The notes under the pieces were generated by a model, which saw only the letters and a program-made list of their open reading frames with translations, did no database searches and was not told the DNA's origin. From Apostichopus japonicus (Eukaryota; Echinodermata; Holothuroidea; Aspidochirotida; Stichopodidae), in the NCBI RefSeq assembly GCF_037975245.1, contig NC_092565.1, positions 6,998,999 through 7,062,998 of the forward strand: a stretch of 64,000 nucleotides of DNA. Reading direction: 5' to 3'. Numbering within the stretch: position 1 is the stretch's first letter; every line of letters starts with the position of its first letter. The translations under genes and the position numbers were made by a program. Below, piece by piece: positions 11,201 through 34,200 of this stretch.

Positions 11201-13904
11201 AAACTCTGCTGTAACTTACTGCGGTAAACATACAGTAGGTCATCTGAGTACACTTTTTACGGTATGTGCTGCTCAGTTAGGAGCCCAGACAAATTTAATG
11301 TTGGCCCACTGTAAATTCTGTCACATTATTCATGTAGTATGAAGGTCAGGTTGCTACGTGAATGTTGTTCATATTGCAGTTTTGAATACATGTTGCTTCT
11401 TTTTAATGATAACCCTGTAGGTAAGCTTAACCTTTCAGGATATCCAGTTGTCAGGTTTTATTTTGTGATATATACAGTATACAATACATTGTGCGCCCCT
11501 CTAGGTGCTAATGTTGTTGTCACACCTCTTGCTACGAGTCTCTCTCTCTCTCTCTGTTGTGATTCTAATGTGTTGTTTACCTTCTTAATTACCATGTTTG
11601 CGACCTGTTATCAGCTATGTGGGAAACACAATTACACCAAGACTGCAAGCTCAGATTAAATGTTGGGTTTGGACCAAGTCATCTGATGTTCACTGTAAAT
11701 CATTGGATACTGTAGTCTGTAGCTCTTTTCTGTTCTGTTCTATGCTATTCTATTCAAAATCAATTGAGTTCAAAGCTAGTTACTCACATGTACACAAAAG
11801 TCAATATGGATGTTTGGTACACAAAGATTACAATAAGCAGTGTACATATGATGGACACTATAGAAAAAGCAAAGGTTGTTTATCAAGCCAGTGATTATGA
11901 GAGTAAACAAGCAGAAGGAAGAAGGAAGTAAAAATGTAACAAGAAAATGTAAACAAAAACACACCAAGAAAGGTGAAACAAAACTGAATTCATAGCTAAG
12001 TATTATAACTTAGAAATCTATTTGTATATAGTTATACCCATTCAGCCATTCTTATTAATTAGCACATTGTTAACTGTTTGATTTCAATAAATCAAATTCT
12101 GTGTACCAATTTATTTCTTGTGTCATGTGAAACCTAGCAAGTTTATGCCAACATTCATCTGAGGTCCCTTATTAGTGCCCAAAGTTTGAAACATGTTATG
12201 TTTCTAGCAGGTACCTTAAATTTCTCATCTTTAACAGTCATGAATGTCAGGACCATCAGATTATTACAAATTGATTTATGAGTTTCACACTTGCACATCC
12301 CTCAGTCTGTTTTTTTTTAATTTATTGAACTTTTAGTACTGAATACAGTGCACAAGTTGCGTCTTCTGTACCACTATACAGTAGATATTAAAATGTTTTC
12401 TATGATGAGCAATGTGCAGTCTCTATGTTGAGGAAAATCTCAATTCTCAAGGCAGGGTGAAAACTACATCTTTTCTGCAGTTCTAAACTGTATTTGAGAA
12501 TCTCCATGATGCTTTGTAAATCACTGTTTATGCTATATAGTAAATGACAAGGCTTTTGCGTGAGTAGACAGATAGATCACCAGTACTCATAACAATACTC
12601 CATATTATGTTACTTCCTGGGGAAAAGATATATGTTAAGCAGTGAAATTACTTTCTTTTTATAAAGGAAGCAAATACATCACAAATTCTGATGGAAACTT
12701 ACAGGTCTCCCATATTACAGGCACAGTACTGTATTAACAGTTTAACAGACACAGTACTGTATTAACAGTATATATATATTAACTAAAAGGATAGTCAATA
12801 CACTGACTCTAAATAAGCGCTTTGCAAAATCTTGTTCTCTAATTTCTCTAATTTAACTTTTTACAAATTTTACAAAGCACACCGAAGATTACTTACAATA
12901 ATTTTGAACAAAGCATATTAAGGGTAAGACAATATCCTAGATTATCAAATAAAATAAAGTTGTTTCAGCGAGTCACTACTGATCCAGTTCTATTCTATTC
13001 TTACTATACAGTTCTATTCTATTCCTACCACAGTTCTATTCTATTCTTACCACATACAAAAACCCAATTTAAAGTAGTTAGGCCAATGAACTGCATTGTT
13101 AATAATCAACCACTTTAAGTGATAAATAATGCTGGAAATTTATCAAAAACATTTTCCCCAAATTGTTGATATATGCGTCTGAAAGGATTAAGAAATACTG
13201 TACTTTCCTGTCCTGGTTCTCAACTTCAAAGTAGTAATTCCCAGATATTGAGGACATTTTAAATAAGATAATTAAATAATGTTCTCACTAAGGAAGGATG
13301 CCGTGAAAAGGGTAATAATATAAAGATTAAAGTCTGAGCATGAGTGACCACTATTATATAGCCTATGACTTTCTAGCATATTTGAGAACAAAACTGTCAA
13401 AAATGTACAATACTCCTGGCTTTAATATCTAGCTATGCACAATATTAGTCTTCAGAATATTAGTCAATGTTTTTAGATTTTTGAAGCCTGAAAACATTGA
13501 CACAGGGTCTGGAAAAGGTGTAGTAAAGTACTTCCTGATAGCAAGATGCAGAATACACTTATTATCGGTTAAGGATATCTACTGTTTTGTTTCCAAGTCA
13601 CAGCTACAGTGCATTGATCAGGATTAAGTAGTTACTATAGGAAACACAGAATAGCTTTGAACATGGTTAACTGGACAGACAATTATATTTTCTCGTTACT
13701 TATGAAACTGGATTTGTTTTGATTTGATACTGAAGCTAGTTTCTTTGCACCTGTTATCTGGAGGATTTACAGCTTAGCAAAGGAATGTACATTTTCATGA
13801 GCCTCCATATGTATGCTGTCAATTTTTACGACATAAGCAGAATATTTGCACACAACTATTGAACACATGAATTCTGGTATGTTTGAGGAACAGTGTCTGA
13901 AAGG
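8261..13904. other. intergenic; no gene recognised
   Basis: AT-rich DNA with poly-G tracts near 9485 and 10829, an ATTAATTA-rich patch at 9735-9765 and short direct repeats near 12722-12769 and 12985-13052. Short frames (for example about 8763-9080 and 11339-11659) show no recognisable similarity and no convincing splice context. Confidence 0.4.
12985..13052. repeat. three tandem copies of a 22-24-bp unit
   Basis: CAGTTCTATTCTATTC(T/C)TAC begins at 12985, 13009 and 13031. Confidence 0.85.
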
Positions 13905-14565
13905 GTGACTTCAGGCAAAGTTTTAATCTCATATGAAAAACATAACGATACCCCGAAAAAAAAGAAAATTGTGTTCTAGTACAGTTATGTTTTGATAGCC
14001 ATTTCTGGGTTTCAAGATATTCAGGTCTGTAATAGGCCTAGATGCTAGTTATCTGTGGTATACTCCTTTATGGCTAAACAGATGATGACCTGTAGGCTCA
14101 GCAGTGTAGGCCTAGATGTTAATGTTAATCCACTACTTTCATAATTCTTGTAACCTAACCAAACCATGTACTTTTTAGTTTTAACTTCATATGAAACAAC
14201 AGCACATCCTTTGGCGATGACCATATATTCAACAACACTTGTCCTTGACAAAGTTTAATGCATCGTAACTATGTTATTTGAAGACATATAAAAGTCTAAT
14301 GTTTTCCAATTTAGTTTTGCATTGCATAATGGTGTCCAGTAGAGTGTTCAGTCACTTTAATGGCGATCAGATGTTTAAAGGGCTATTCATGAAAATAGAA
14401 AGTGGTATATATATTAATACAACCTTTACTGAAAGCAAACCTTTATAAATAATTGTCTACAACATATCAATTGATTTTGTGCCTCAAAGTCATTAATGCC
14501 ATGGTCACATGATCAAAAGATATTCACTTATGTAGACTAAAGGGCTATTTTGAGTTCTTAGGCTA
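13905..14565 (+). repeat. ancient dispersed repeat, copy B
   Basis: Partner of 3695-4620 in the same orientation about 10.2 kb away. It shares the ordered blocks listed there, including AACCAAACCATGT and CTTCATATGAAACAACAG, with many indels. It sits upstream of the RAB24 gene. Confidence 0.6.
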
Positions 14566-15032
14566 TATATATGTTTGTATTCCGTGTTTTGGTCATAAAC
14601 CATCAGCTTTACGCACAATTTTGCCATGTTTTTCTCACATATAGTATCACAGCATATTTTGGTTCTCTCCGGTTCGCTAATCACATTTCACATCCTTGTT
14701 TGTGCTTTGAATTCCACTGTAACATGTGTCCCATCAAAAAAAAAAAAAATCAGGAATGACTCATTCTTTTGCTGAGTGGGTAGATGACATGAAAACTGTT
14801 GCACCCTCTGCAAAACGATAAAGAATAATAATAAAAGAAAACCATGAACCATGTAAATATGTGTTGCTTAGCAATGGACGTGAACGGACTGAAAGTCTGC
14901 TGTTAGTGCAAAGACTTTAATTTGTAGTGAAGATATAAATTGCTTGAATTGATACATATGATTTATTGATAATTATCATTTCATAAATTATTTGAGTAAA
15001 CTCCTTTAATTACTTTCTTGCTTTTGTTTTAG
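14566..15032. other. RAB24 upstream region; possible 5'UTR intron end
   Basis: The stretch ends in a long pyrimidine tract and TTTTAG (AG at 15031-15032), a good splice-acceptor context. The RAB24 leader may therefore start in an exon further upstream. No core promoter could be identified. Confidence 0.35.
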
Positions 15033-15250
15033 AAAGAAGACATCTACAGTACTGGCACTTTAAATATGGCTGACGATATGTCCTAATGTTCATGAGAGGA
15101 ATTTGCAATGATACTCTAAGGCATCTGGCATCGACGATTCCATCCTCTCCTTTTCATCAAAGTCGCTGATAAAGCGAGTAAGATAATTGTGGTACACCAG
15201 TATTTCATTGAAGACTGAAAAGCGTGATAAAGCCAGTAAATGCCACAGAA
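15033..15250 (+). promoter_or_regulatory. RAB24 5' leader with two upstream ORFs
   Basis: If transcribed as part of the RAB24 mRNA, this leader carries a 6-codon uORF (ATG 15066, stop 15084-15086). An overlapping ATG at 15086 opens a 27-codon uORF ending at TGA 15167-15169. A further ATG at 15109 also ends at once. Such uORFs commonly reduce translation of the main frame; that effect is inference here. Confidence 0.35.
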
Positions 15251-25965
<10,715 letters not shown>

Positions 25966-27314
25966 GACTGCACAACCAATCATCGGATGACATCTTGCCA
26001 GGTGGATCAACCTCCTCTCGGTGATAATGCCTGACAAGTGACCATACGTAAGAACTAGAGATTTCGATCAGCCGGGAAAGTTTAATGTCGACGAGGTTGC
26101 GATGAGATCCAGAGAGACGATTTTAAGAAAAGTGTCAGGTGCCCAAAATTCCGACAGTAGAGTCTGTTAATTTCAGGAATTATTCTTAACTCTATCCTGG
26201 AAGTAAAAACGAATTGACTTTGGTTATGAACTTGCGAAGAAGGGTCACCCACTAGAGGGAGCTATATTGTTTTGTTTTTTATTCGTAGGTGCATGTCTAA
26301 GCAAAGATCAGGATCGGCCAAACATATTGGTGGAGCTTTAGGTTTATGCTGTTAATAGTATCCATAGCTTTAGTCTGTTAACCATTGGACACATACCCTA
26401 TTTACAAGGAATGTTAGCTTGCAGTTTAGCCATGTTAAATTTTCCAACCATGTTTGTGCCTCTGAGAAATCCCACGATCTTGTAACATGTTCTGTGCATT
26501 CCATTCTCCGTACCTGGCAAACAGATGGAGAGGTTAATGTTTTTATTTCATCAGTGGTTGGTACTAGTGAGTTTCAAATTAGCTTATATCCCATAATTAC
26601 ATCATCAAGGAGGAATTTCTCTCATTTCTATGGAATCTATGTTCTACATACCTCACATATATAGTCTTCCCCAATGTCAGAAACATGCCCTAAAAACGTT
26701 GAGACTTCTGCAAAACTTACATGTAATTTGTCAATTTAATTTTTCTAAAGAACAAATAATTTCTTGGCTGGTGTAGTCCACACCCATCGACCTCAGAAAA
26801 GTCAGGATAACAAAGATAGAGAAAAAGTTATTTTGTTCGAGCCTTTAGGTTAAGGCAAATCTTCATGAAAGTGTTCACAGGCTGAATTAATTGTCAATTG
26901 TAATTTATTAATGAGCAAAGCAGTATGGTGTCCTTAACTAATTGTAACGATGTATAGAGAACAACGTTAGACAACATACACAGTGGTCTTAAGTATGTGA
27001 TGATTGAATTCCTGTTAATAGTTGATTGAGGTGGGAGGGGAACTATATACTAACCGAAAATTGTCAGACACCACCCTACCCGTCAGTATATTGCCTTAGT
27101 ATCTCTGCCCAAACTGGAGTCCTAGCGACCCTGCACCTTATTTCATAGCAGTGGTCACATATCTAAATTGCCATTTCATAATTGTGGGAATGTTTTCAGA
27201 TATAAGGATAAATTTCAGTCCATGAAAAATGGAAGACAATGGTACTTTGCTAAATTCCAATGAAATTCAAAATAAATAGATCGCCCTAAGAATAAGAATT
27301 ATTTTGGCCACAAT
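25966..27314 (+). other. RAB24 3' flank, possible 3'UTR
   Basis: No further coding exon seen. A canonical AATAAA lies at 27271-27276, about 1.3 kb after the stop codon, and could be the polyadenylation signal. Variant signals closer to the stop cannot be excluded. Confidence 0.35.
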
Positions 27315-27661
27315 CAGGGTTATGGCTAGGAGATTGTGAGTGCTGGTTAAATAAATTTGCGAAGCGTAGCAAGCGTAGCGAGCGAAGCTCTCGCATCTCA
27401 CGGCCGGGGGTCCAGGGGCCCGCTTAAGGGTGATTTTTGCTACTTTTCAGATTTACAATTGGTAAACAACAGAAAAAGGTGACGTTATTATCATGTTTTA
27501 CGGCAAGGGAAAGATAAATTTGTTACTTTTGTTGTATTTCACAAGCATTTTACTATTTTTTTGTGCCGGCCATTGGACTGTTTATTCACTTCCAATGCCG
27601 GCCGGCAGGCGTGAGTGGCGGTTACCACCGGCCGCCGCCGGCCGGCGTGGCTATAACCCTG
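27315..27661. mobile_element. hAT-type MITE, 347 bp, with 8-bp target-site duplication
   Basis: The left end CAGGGTTATGGCTAGG and the reverse complement of the right end CAGGGTTATAGCCACG match at 13 of 16 positions. The element is flanked by perfect 8-bp direct repeats GCCACAAT at 27307-27314 and 27662-27669. Eight-base duplications with CAGNG-type ends are the hAT hallmark. The interior has a GCGAAGCGTAGC..GCGAGCGAAGC purine stretch and a GC-rich right third (GGCCGCCGCCGGCCGGCG). It has no coding capacity. Confidence 0.88.
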
Positions 27662-27669
27662 GCCACAAT

Positions 27670-30600
27670 GCTCTTCTGTCACTGAACACAAGTCAGTGAT
27701 GACTCACTGTTATTACCTCATATTTCCTTGTTTGCCAAAAGCATGTTTTGATATCATCGTGGAACATTTCTACCTGATGAACGAAATCATTTAAAACTGC
27801 ACAATTTATTAACTTTCATGAGCATAAAAAAAAACTTTTTCTCAAAGTTATTTCATAGTAGGAATATGAGGATTTTTAGAACATATGTTTTTACCCCCAT
27901 ACAAATTCCAAGCCTGGCAATTTTTCCTGTTTGCCAAATGTTTTAATCAGTGATGTTTTTTTTTGTTTTTAAATAGAGGTCTACATATGATAATCTCAAA
28001 AGGACCCTTTTAATTGCTTTGCTTAACTTTAGTTGATTGTGATGGTTTTATATAAACGGTTTCCACATTTGGTACGAGGAAACTTTTGTCATTTGACTGA
28101 GTGAGACTGTATCAAGCCAATGCACAACGTGAGATCTTTACACCATTTTGTACGTTCAGTCAAGAGGCCCTCAGTGCAAAATTTCTCTTTTTGGTTGATC
28201 TAAAATGTGATGTTGGAATTTTGAACCTTCAAAGAAAATTGTTAGCTAATAACATCAGAGCAAAATTAGAAATATTTTGATAAAAAGAACTCAAAATTAC
28301 GATGGGGAGTGGGGGGGAGGGGGGGCAAACTCATGACCAAAACGAACAATTTTTAGAATTCTTTGAGCTTTGAACTCAAAATCCTAAACTGTGTGTGTGT
28401 GAGATATAGGCTGTTACTTAACCATGTCGACACCGTTCCTCAGACACTACGTATATTTGTGTAAACAGAGAAGAACCATAAAGGAATGGATTAGATAGAA
28501 GATATGCCAAACAATCAGATGTTCTTTGATGGATCTCGAATTGAGTCAGGAATATCAAAATGGTTTTCATTCATTTCACTTTTTCTTTCTTTTCCCAGCA
28601 AATTTTAGGGATAAGATGTAGTAATGTTTTGTATAAACTTACACAGTCTATATGTTTATAAACAGAATCTGTAAATTTCTTTTCTACACTGAGGCATACT
28701 AATGTAGATACAATAAGCTGGTAAGATGAAGTGTATGGTGTCCTTTGTTTTGTCACCATTTTTAAATGCAATGTTTATCCAACAGTAAGTTCATGAGTGA
28801 TAGGGCATGTTTAGACATGGCAAATTTGATATTGGATAGATCCATGATTCCAAAAATGGGCATCCCAGTGTTTAGATCAATTCTGATCCTTCCCCAGCCA
28901 TATACCCCTCCATCTGCTTCACCACTCTGCCCCCATCCTGTCACTTCCTCAATCCCCCCTTCCCCAATCCACCTGCAGCTTTTGTGGCACCTTACACAAT
29001 CTGTGAAGCAGTATCAGTTATTTACTGAAGGGTGGGTCATTGACATAGTTGGTGGAAAGAGTACCATGTCCTTCCCACATACCCCTACCCTCCATCTGCT
29101 CACAACCCCCCTCCCCTCTCCCCCTCCACCCACCCCTTCTCCTGCCTCATAGGGTTAGGTCTGGTGCTGCCACTGCATGGCTGTTCTATTCATTATTCTA
29201 CGTTTTGCTGTCATTTTATTCAGATTTCATCAGGTCTTTCTCTCTTGGTTTGCTTGTTCTTTTTTTTTTCATTCTCTGTTTCATATTTTCTACTTCCATA
29301 GATCTGTTCTGACTAATAAATGAAAATAATTCTTTTTATGTGTGTGCAGTATTTCAGCTTGTAAGTACTACTTTTTTCTTTTAGGTCATGAAAACTCTTC
29401 TTTTTTCCCCCCTTAAAATCAAAATTGTATTACTTGTCTAAAATATGTTTTACATGTTTGTAATTATCGTGCAAAAAAAAAAAAAACATATTTGATCACA
29501 ATTTTATTTCAAATATAGCTGTATTACCTAACAATGACAGTTTCGCAGTTTCTGATTTTTTTTGTTTTTGTCTTTGTCTTTGTGTTGCCCTTAATTGTTC
29601 TTAAAAGAAAGATTGGGAGAGGGATAATGGGAAGATATATGTAATCTGGAAGGGGGAGGTTTGTATTGGGGGTGGGGGGGGGTTTGCTGGGTGACGAGTA
29701 GGATCAGTTGTTATTCAATATTATTTCACTGTCTGTAGAGTGATACGAACGGTCAAGTCGACCATTAAATATACCTAATTTAATTTTTTTTTTTTGGTTC
29801 GATTGTTGAGCAATGGGTTTACCAGTTTTTCATCGAAATGCGTGTCTGAGGTGAACCTGGCAGATTCGAAACATTGAAATGTGTTTTCCCTTAAATGCCC
29901 TAATAAAAGAGTGATTTGTGTAGTATGTGTATGCTTATACCTGTATGGAAAGAAGAGAAGGCTTGATATAAATATTGTGTCCTTTCACATTGATTACATA
30001 GACAATGTTTCAAATGAGCCTTTGATGTTGTATTATGATGAGATCCCGACCCCCCCCCCCTCCGTCCCATAGTTGGGGAAAGGCAAAGTTGCTACGGTGG
30101 CAGACACTGAATAATGACTACCACCCCACCCCCCGCCGTTATCACTATTATCTCTCCTTAATATTGAATGCGTTTTACCACAATGGCTGTGATGTCGTAG
30201 CCGGGTTTCTATTCGAAGAAGAAACTAATGTTTGAACGATGTTCGATAAAGTATAAAAGAAAAACTGCCGACTTTACTCCAATTTCGATCATTCATTTAC
30301 CACAACAACAAAAAATCAAAATGTCATTTTTTTCTCCCCTCTTTGAAAAACAGAGCTTTACCGCTTTCGCAGTGAAAAGTCAACATACAACAAGTAGGCG
30401 CGATAAGCGTATTATACATGGTAATTATACCACATATAAGTTTGAATGGGAAGGGTAAAACCCATCCGTCATATATATATTTATATATCAAACGGAAGTA
30501 GGTGAACTTTCACTTCTCAATGGCAGAAAATGCCACTCGGTACTTGGGGAATCTATTGACTTTTAAAATAATCATCAACACGTGTCGAATAGTCTAATAA

Positions 30601-31008
30601 GTTTTTGTTTTGAAGCCAGAGTGATGGATAGTGTTTCGCCGATCATTATCGCACTTACACACCCATGTTTTTACTTTTTGCTTTTTCCTCTCTCTCTTTT
30701 TGTTCCTTCTGTTTTTTTTTCCCCGTTTTTTTTCTTTCCCCATTTTTTGGTTGGTAAATTATATAGAGATAAATCACAGATGCCCCTCAAACATTCATGT
30801 TGATTTAACACTTAATAAACGTGTGATATCTCACACATTCTATGGACAATCAACAAAAAAATATCAGTCTACCGAAAATTTCTAAACCGAAAAGTAAATC
30901 GCGAATTTTGACAGAAATTGATGGTAACGGGAAAGAACTTAACTTTAGCGGAAAAGATCAATGATTTCGGTTCTTAGACCATCTATCAGATAAGGGCACG
31001 CTATATAG
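27670..31008. other. intergenic; no gene recognised
   Basis: AT-rich DNA with G/C homopolymer patches (28306-28326, 29660-29690, near 30050) and a C/T-rich stretch at 28870-29150 whose two open frames are compositional. No splice-supported exon was seen. Confidence 0.4.
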
Positions 31009-31290
31009 CAGGCTCGTAGCCTTTTGCAAAAGGGGGATGAGTGGTGCTTCGTGGGGACACACATATTGAGTGATATCCGTCCTGGGAACGGGTCTAAGGG
31101 GGGAGGGGACGGCCCCTCTCTTTTGGGACATTTCTGTTTTGGTTAGATGCAAACTGGTAATAATTTCCATCCTTTTAACTGTATTTGTGACATACAAGCT
31201 TTCATTTTTAACCATGTGGGAAATCTTGAAAATGGGAGGGGAGGGGTGGGGGGGCCTGGACCCCCTTTAGGCTCTGCTTATGCGATCCAA
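31009..31290 (+). repeat. probable hAT-derived fragment, ends unresolved
   Basis: Begins with a hAT-like terminus CAGGCTCGTAGCC. It contains a G-rich block (GGTCTAAGGGGGGAGGGGAC) and GGTTAGATGCAAACTGGT, in the same order as in the hAT derivative at 41675-42712. The right terminus and duplication could not be identified with confidence. Confidence 0.45.
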
Positions 31291-34200
31291 CCGCTAAGTA
31301 AGGGTACCGTGTACATGGTATGTACAATAGACAAATATATATATGTAGCCTCTATATACATAAACATTTAATTCTGGTTAATACCAATGTGAACGGATAG
31401 ATGAAGAATTTTTGTGCGCCGAAATGTTAAAATTAATTGGAGTCATTAATAACAACCACCTGCACCCTCCAGAAATCCGTAGAGTCACTTAGTTCAATCA
31501 ATTCTGTTTCATCTTATTTTGAAATCAACCCATTTCTCTTCTAAACTTTGCTACTTCTGACTTTTTGAAGAGAAAATAGTTAACCATCGAAGAAAGAGAA
31601 GAGAAACAAAGCAATTGGACGGTTATAGAAATAAGAGTTAAAATAAAAACGAACTTAGCGAAGGCATTGAAAGTCAGGTTGGGTTAAAGGGGACAGTTAT
31701 GTTACAGGGCCCTATTTCAAAAGTGTTCCATTTTGCCTCAAGTATGTTATAAAATGTCGGCATTCATTATTCTGTGTCCCACATTTATCCCTGTCCTTGA
31801 TTGGCACCGAGGAGTCCCGGGCTGTTGCACACTGACACCCCGACCGCTTATAGGCCTGGCCCTATAAGTAATATCGCCCTCTTCAAGAACGCATGCTCCT
31901 TTAAGGGTTCTGTCGAAGATGACGTCGTCTGCTCGGTTGATACTAATTTTATGGCTAATTTCTGACGATTAATGAGTATTGAAAACAACCTGTCTAATTT
32001 ATGACGGTCAATGTTATTTATGTGATACTTGGTGTTCGCTGACTTAATTGGACAACTCGTTGAACGCACTCAATGTGTCTGTATCTAAAAGAAATTATCC
32101 CCCATTTAGTGTGACGTCATTAATTAAGAGAGTAAATGTTACTGTAAAACAAAAATTGACAATGGAGCTGCAACTAACGTGATCATAATTATTACCGCAT
32201 GGCGGTATGTGCTTTGTTGTCAAGACTTCTGATAGAGATGGCGCTATTGACATTAGAATTGGAGTCTCTGTCATTAGAATAGTCAATAGCATTCTTGTCA
32301 AAGAATTTTGGCTCAGACGCATGCTGGTAGGTATATGTGAGAGTGTGTGCCTAAACCTCTACCAGAATCGACTATAAAGGCGTAGCGGGGTGTGTGTGTG
32401 TGGGGGGGGGGGGGTAGAAGCGGTGAAAATATACAGTTTCCGCCGGAAAGTTGGGTGCTGACGTAACATAGTTTGCCTATGTTTGTGTGAGAGGGGGATG
32501 GGGGGGGGGGGTAATTAGGTGTTATTTTATTTTGCTTTTCGTGAGGGGAGTGGGTAGTGATCGTAACGAAGTTTTAAAGAACTGACAATAACATATGGCA
32601 GTATACAGCCACACCCCAGGTTTAAGTTATTTTCAGACAAAAGTTGTTTTAAAATCGTTGCAATTGTGGAATAAATATGTCACACCCCCCCCCCCCCCTT
32701 TGGAAAAAGATAAAGGGAAATCCCTTCCCATTGGCTGGGCTGTTCCCAGGAAGAGAAATTTTCTTCCGGAGTTTGACTTACAAGCCCTCTAGCCACCGGA
32801 TTCCTAAACAGCCCCCCCCCACCCCCCTCCCTCCATCCGCCATAGCCATCCCAGTTTAGCTCATCAAGAGAGGATTTTAAATTATTTTTTTAGTAGGTTT
32901 TATTAATTATGTACTCCAGAATGAAATTTTGAATAAGGGGGTCGCCGAGGATAAGGGTTGTTTTTTTTTTTAAATATGTTTGGTTTGAAACAATAAGTTG
33001 GTCAAAGAGAGAGCAGCTATTTTGGTAGCAATATAACTAGGGACGTTTGAGCAAATTCTAAGGGCTTTATAAATGAATAATGTTTAATTTGGAAATTTGA
33101 AACTATATACATCATAAATCAAACAATTGTAAGTTTGATTTTCTTTGAAACATTATCCCTTTCCATCACCCATCTGAACCACCCCACACCTCCGCTTCCT
33201 CCCCTCCCCCTCTTTTTTTGTTTGTTTTTGTTTCTCTGACTCACTCTTTCGAGATTATCTACTTAGACGCAAAGCGGATAATCTTCACACTCAGTTCCGC
33301 TCCTGCTTAATGTTTACCCCTCTCTGAACATCATCGAATCTATATTCTTCAATCAACTTGGCGATGATGACTAACATCTTGGTCAAAGGTTATTTTCTTT
33401 TCCGTTTTTTTTAACTTTAAATTTTCACACCTTTTAGTTTATAAGGAAACCATATACAAATCCTACTATATAGCTGAATAAAGTTATACAGTGCGAAGCG
33501 GTATATATATACATAATACTAGATAACACCCAAAGTCATACGTCCCAATAGCGTATATGTATCACTAAGTTAATCGCCTTACGCCCTTCAGAATACACAA
33601 AAAACATTTATTTTCGCATTGCAGTTATTGACTTTCGGAATAGGCTGGCGATACAGTGTGCAAATGGTTCTAAGATCACCGTAAACAAGAGGCTCTGCGT
33701 TCTTTTTTTTTTAACCTCAAAAAGTTGGCGTCTCCCCCAGCGACCGTACAACCCTCAGTAAACCAAACAAAAGGCAGGCAATATGTTTCACCTTTGTTCG
33801 TAAATATATCTGCAATTTTTTTTCTTCTCAATCTTCAGTTCGTATATTTTCTTTAACAAGTTTTTCTTTTACCCCTTTGAATCTGTTTACCCGTGACGAA
33901 GTGTTTGAATATCAGTAAACAAGGCACTCAGCCTGCATAAACGGTCTCCCCGACTTTTGGAGGGCCGAGCGACCTCCGAAAAGATGCCGATGTTTGTTCA
34001 CAGTTAATACAAAACTTCCGCGCACAATGCATAACAATTGGTCTCTCGAGTGCCCCAAATAGCGTCCAAAGTGAAGGCTTAACACTTATATTTTATGCAC
34101 GTAACAAATTCAGAGAGCTTGTGACTTGCTCTACAGGGCTTCAGTATCGATATCGTGGCCAGTGTCTCTTAGTATAAGAAACAGATCCCCCCTCCCCTTA

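Noticed and set aside
28766-29152. 128-codon frame in C/T-rich DNA
   Set aside because: Proline/serine-rich translation of a low-complexity stretch with overlapping open frames and no splice or domain support.
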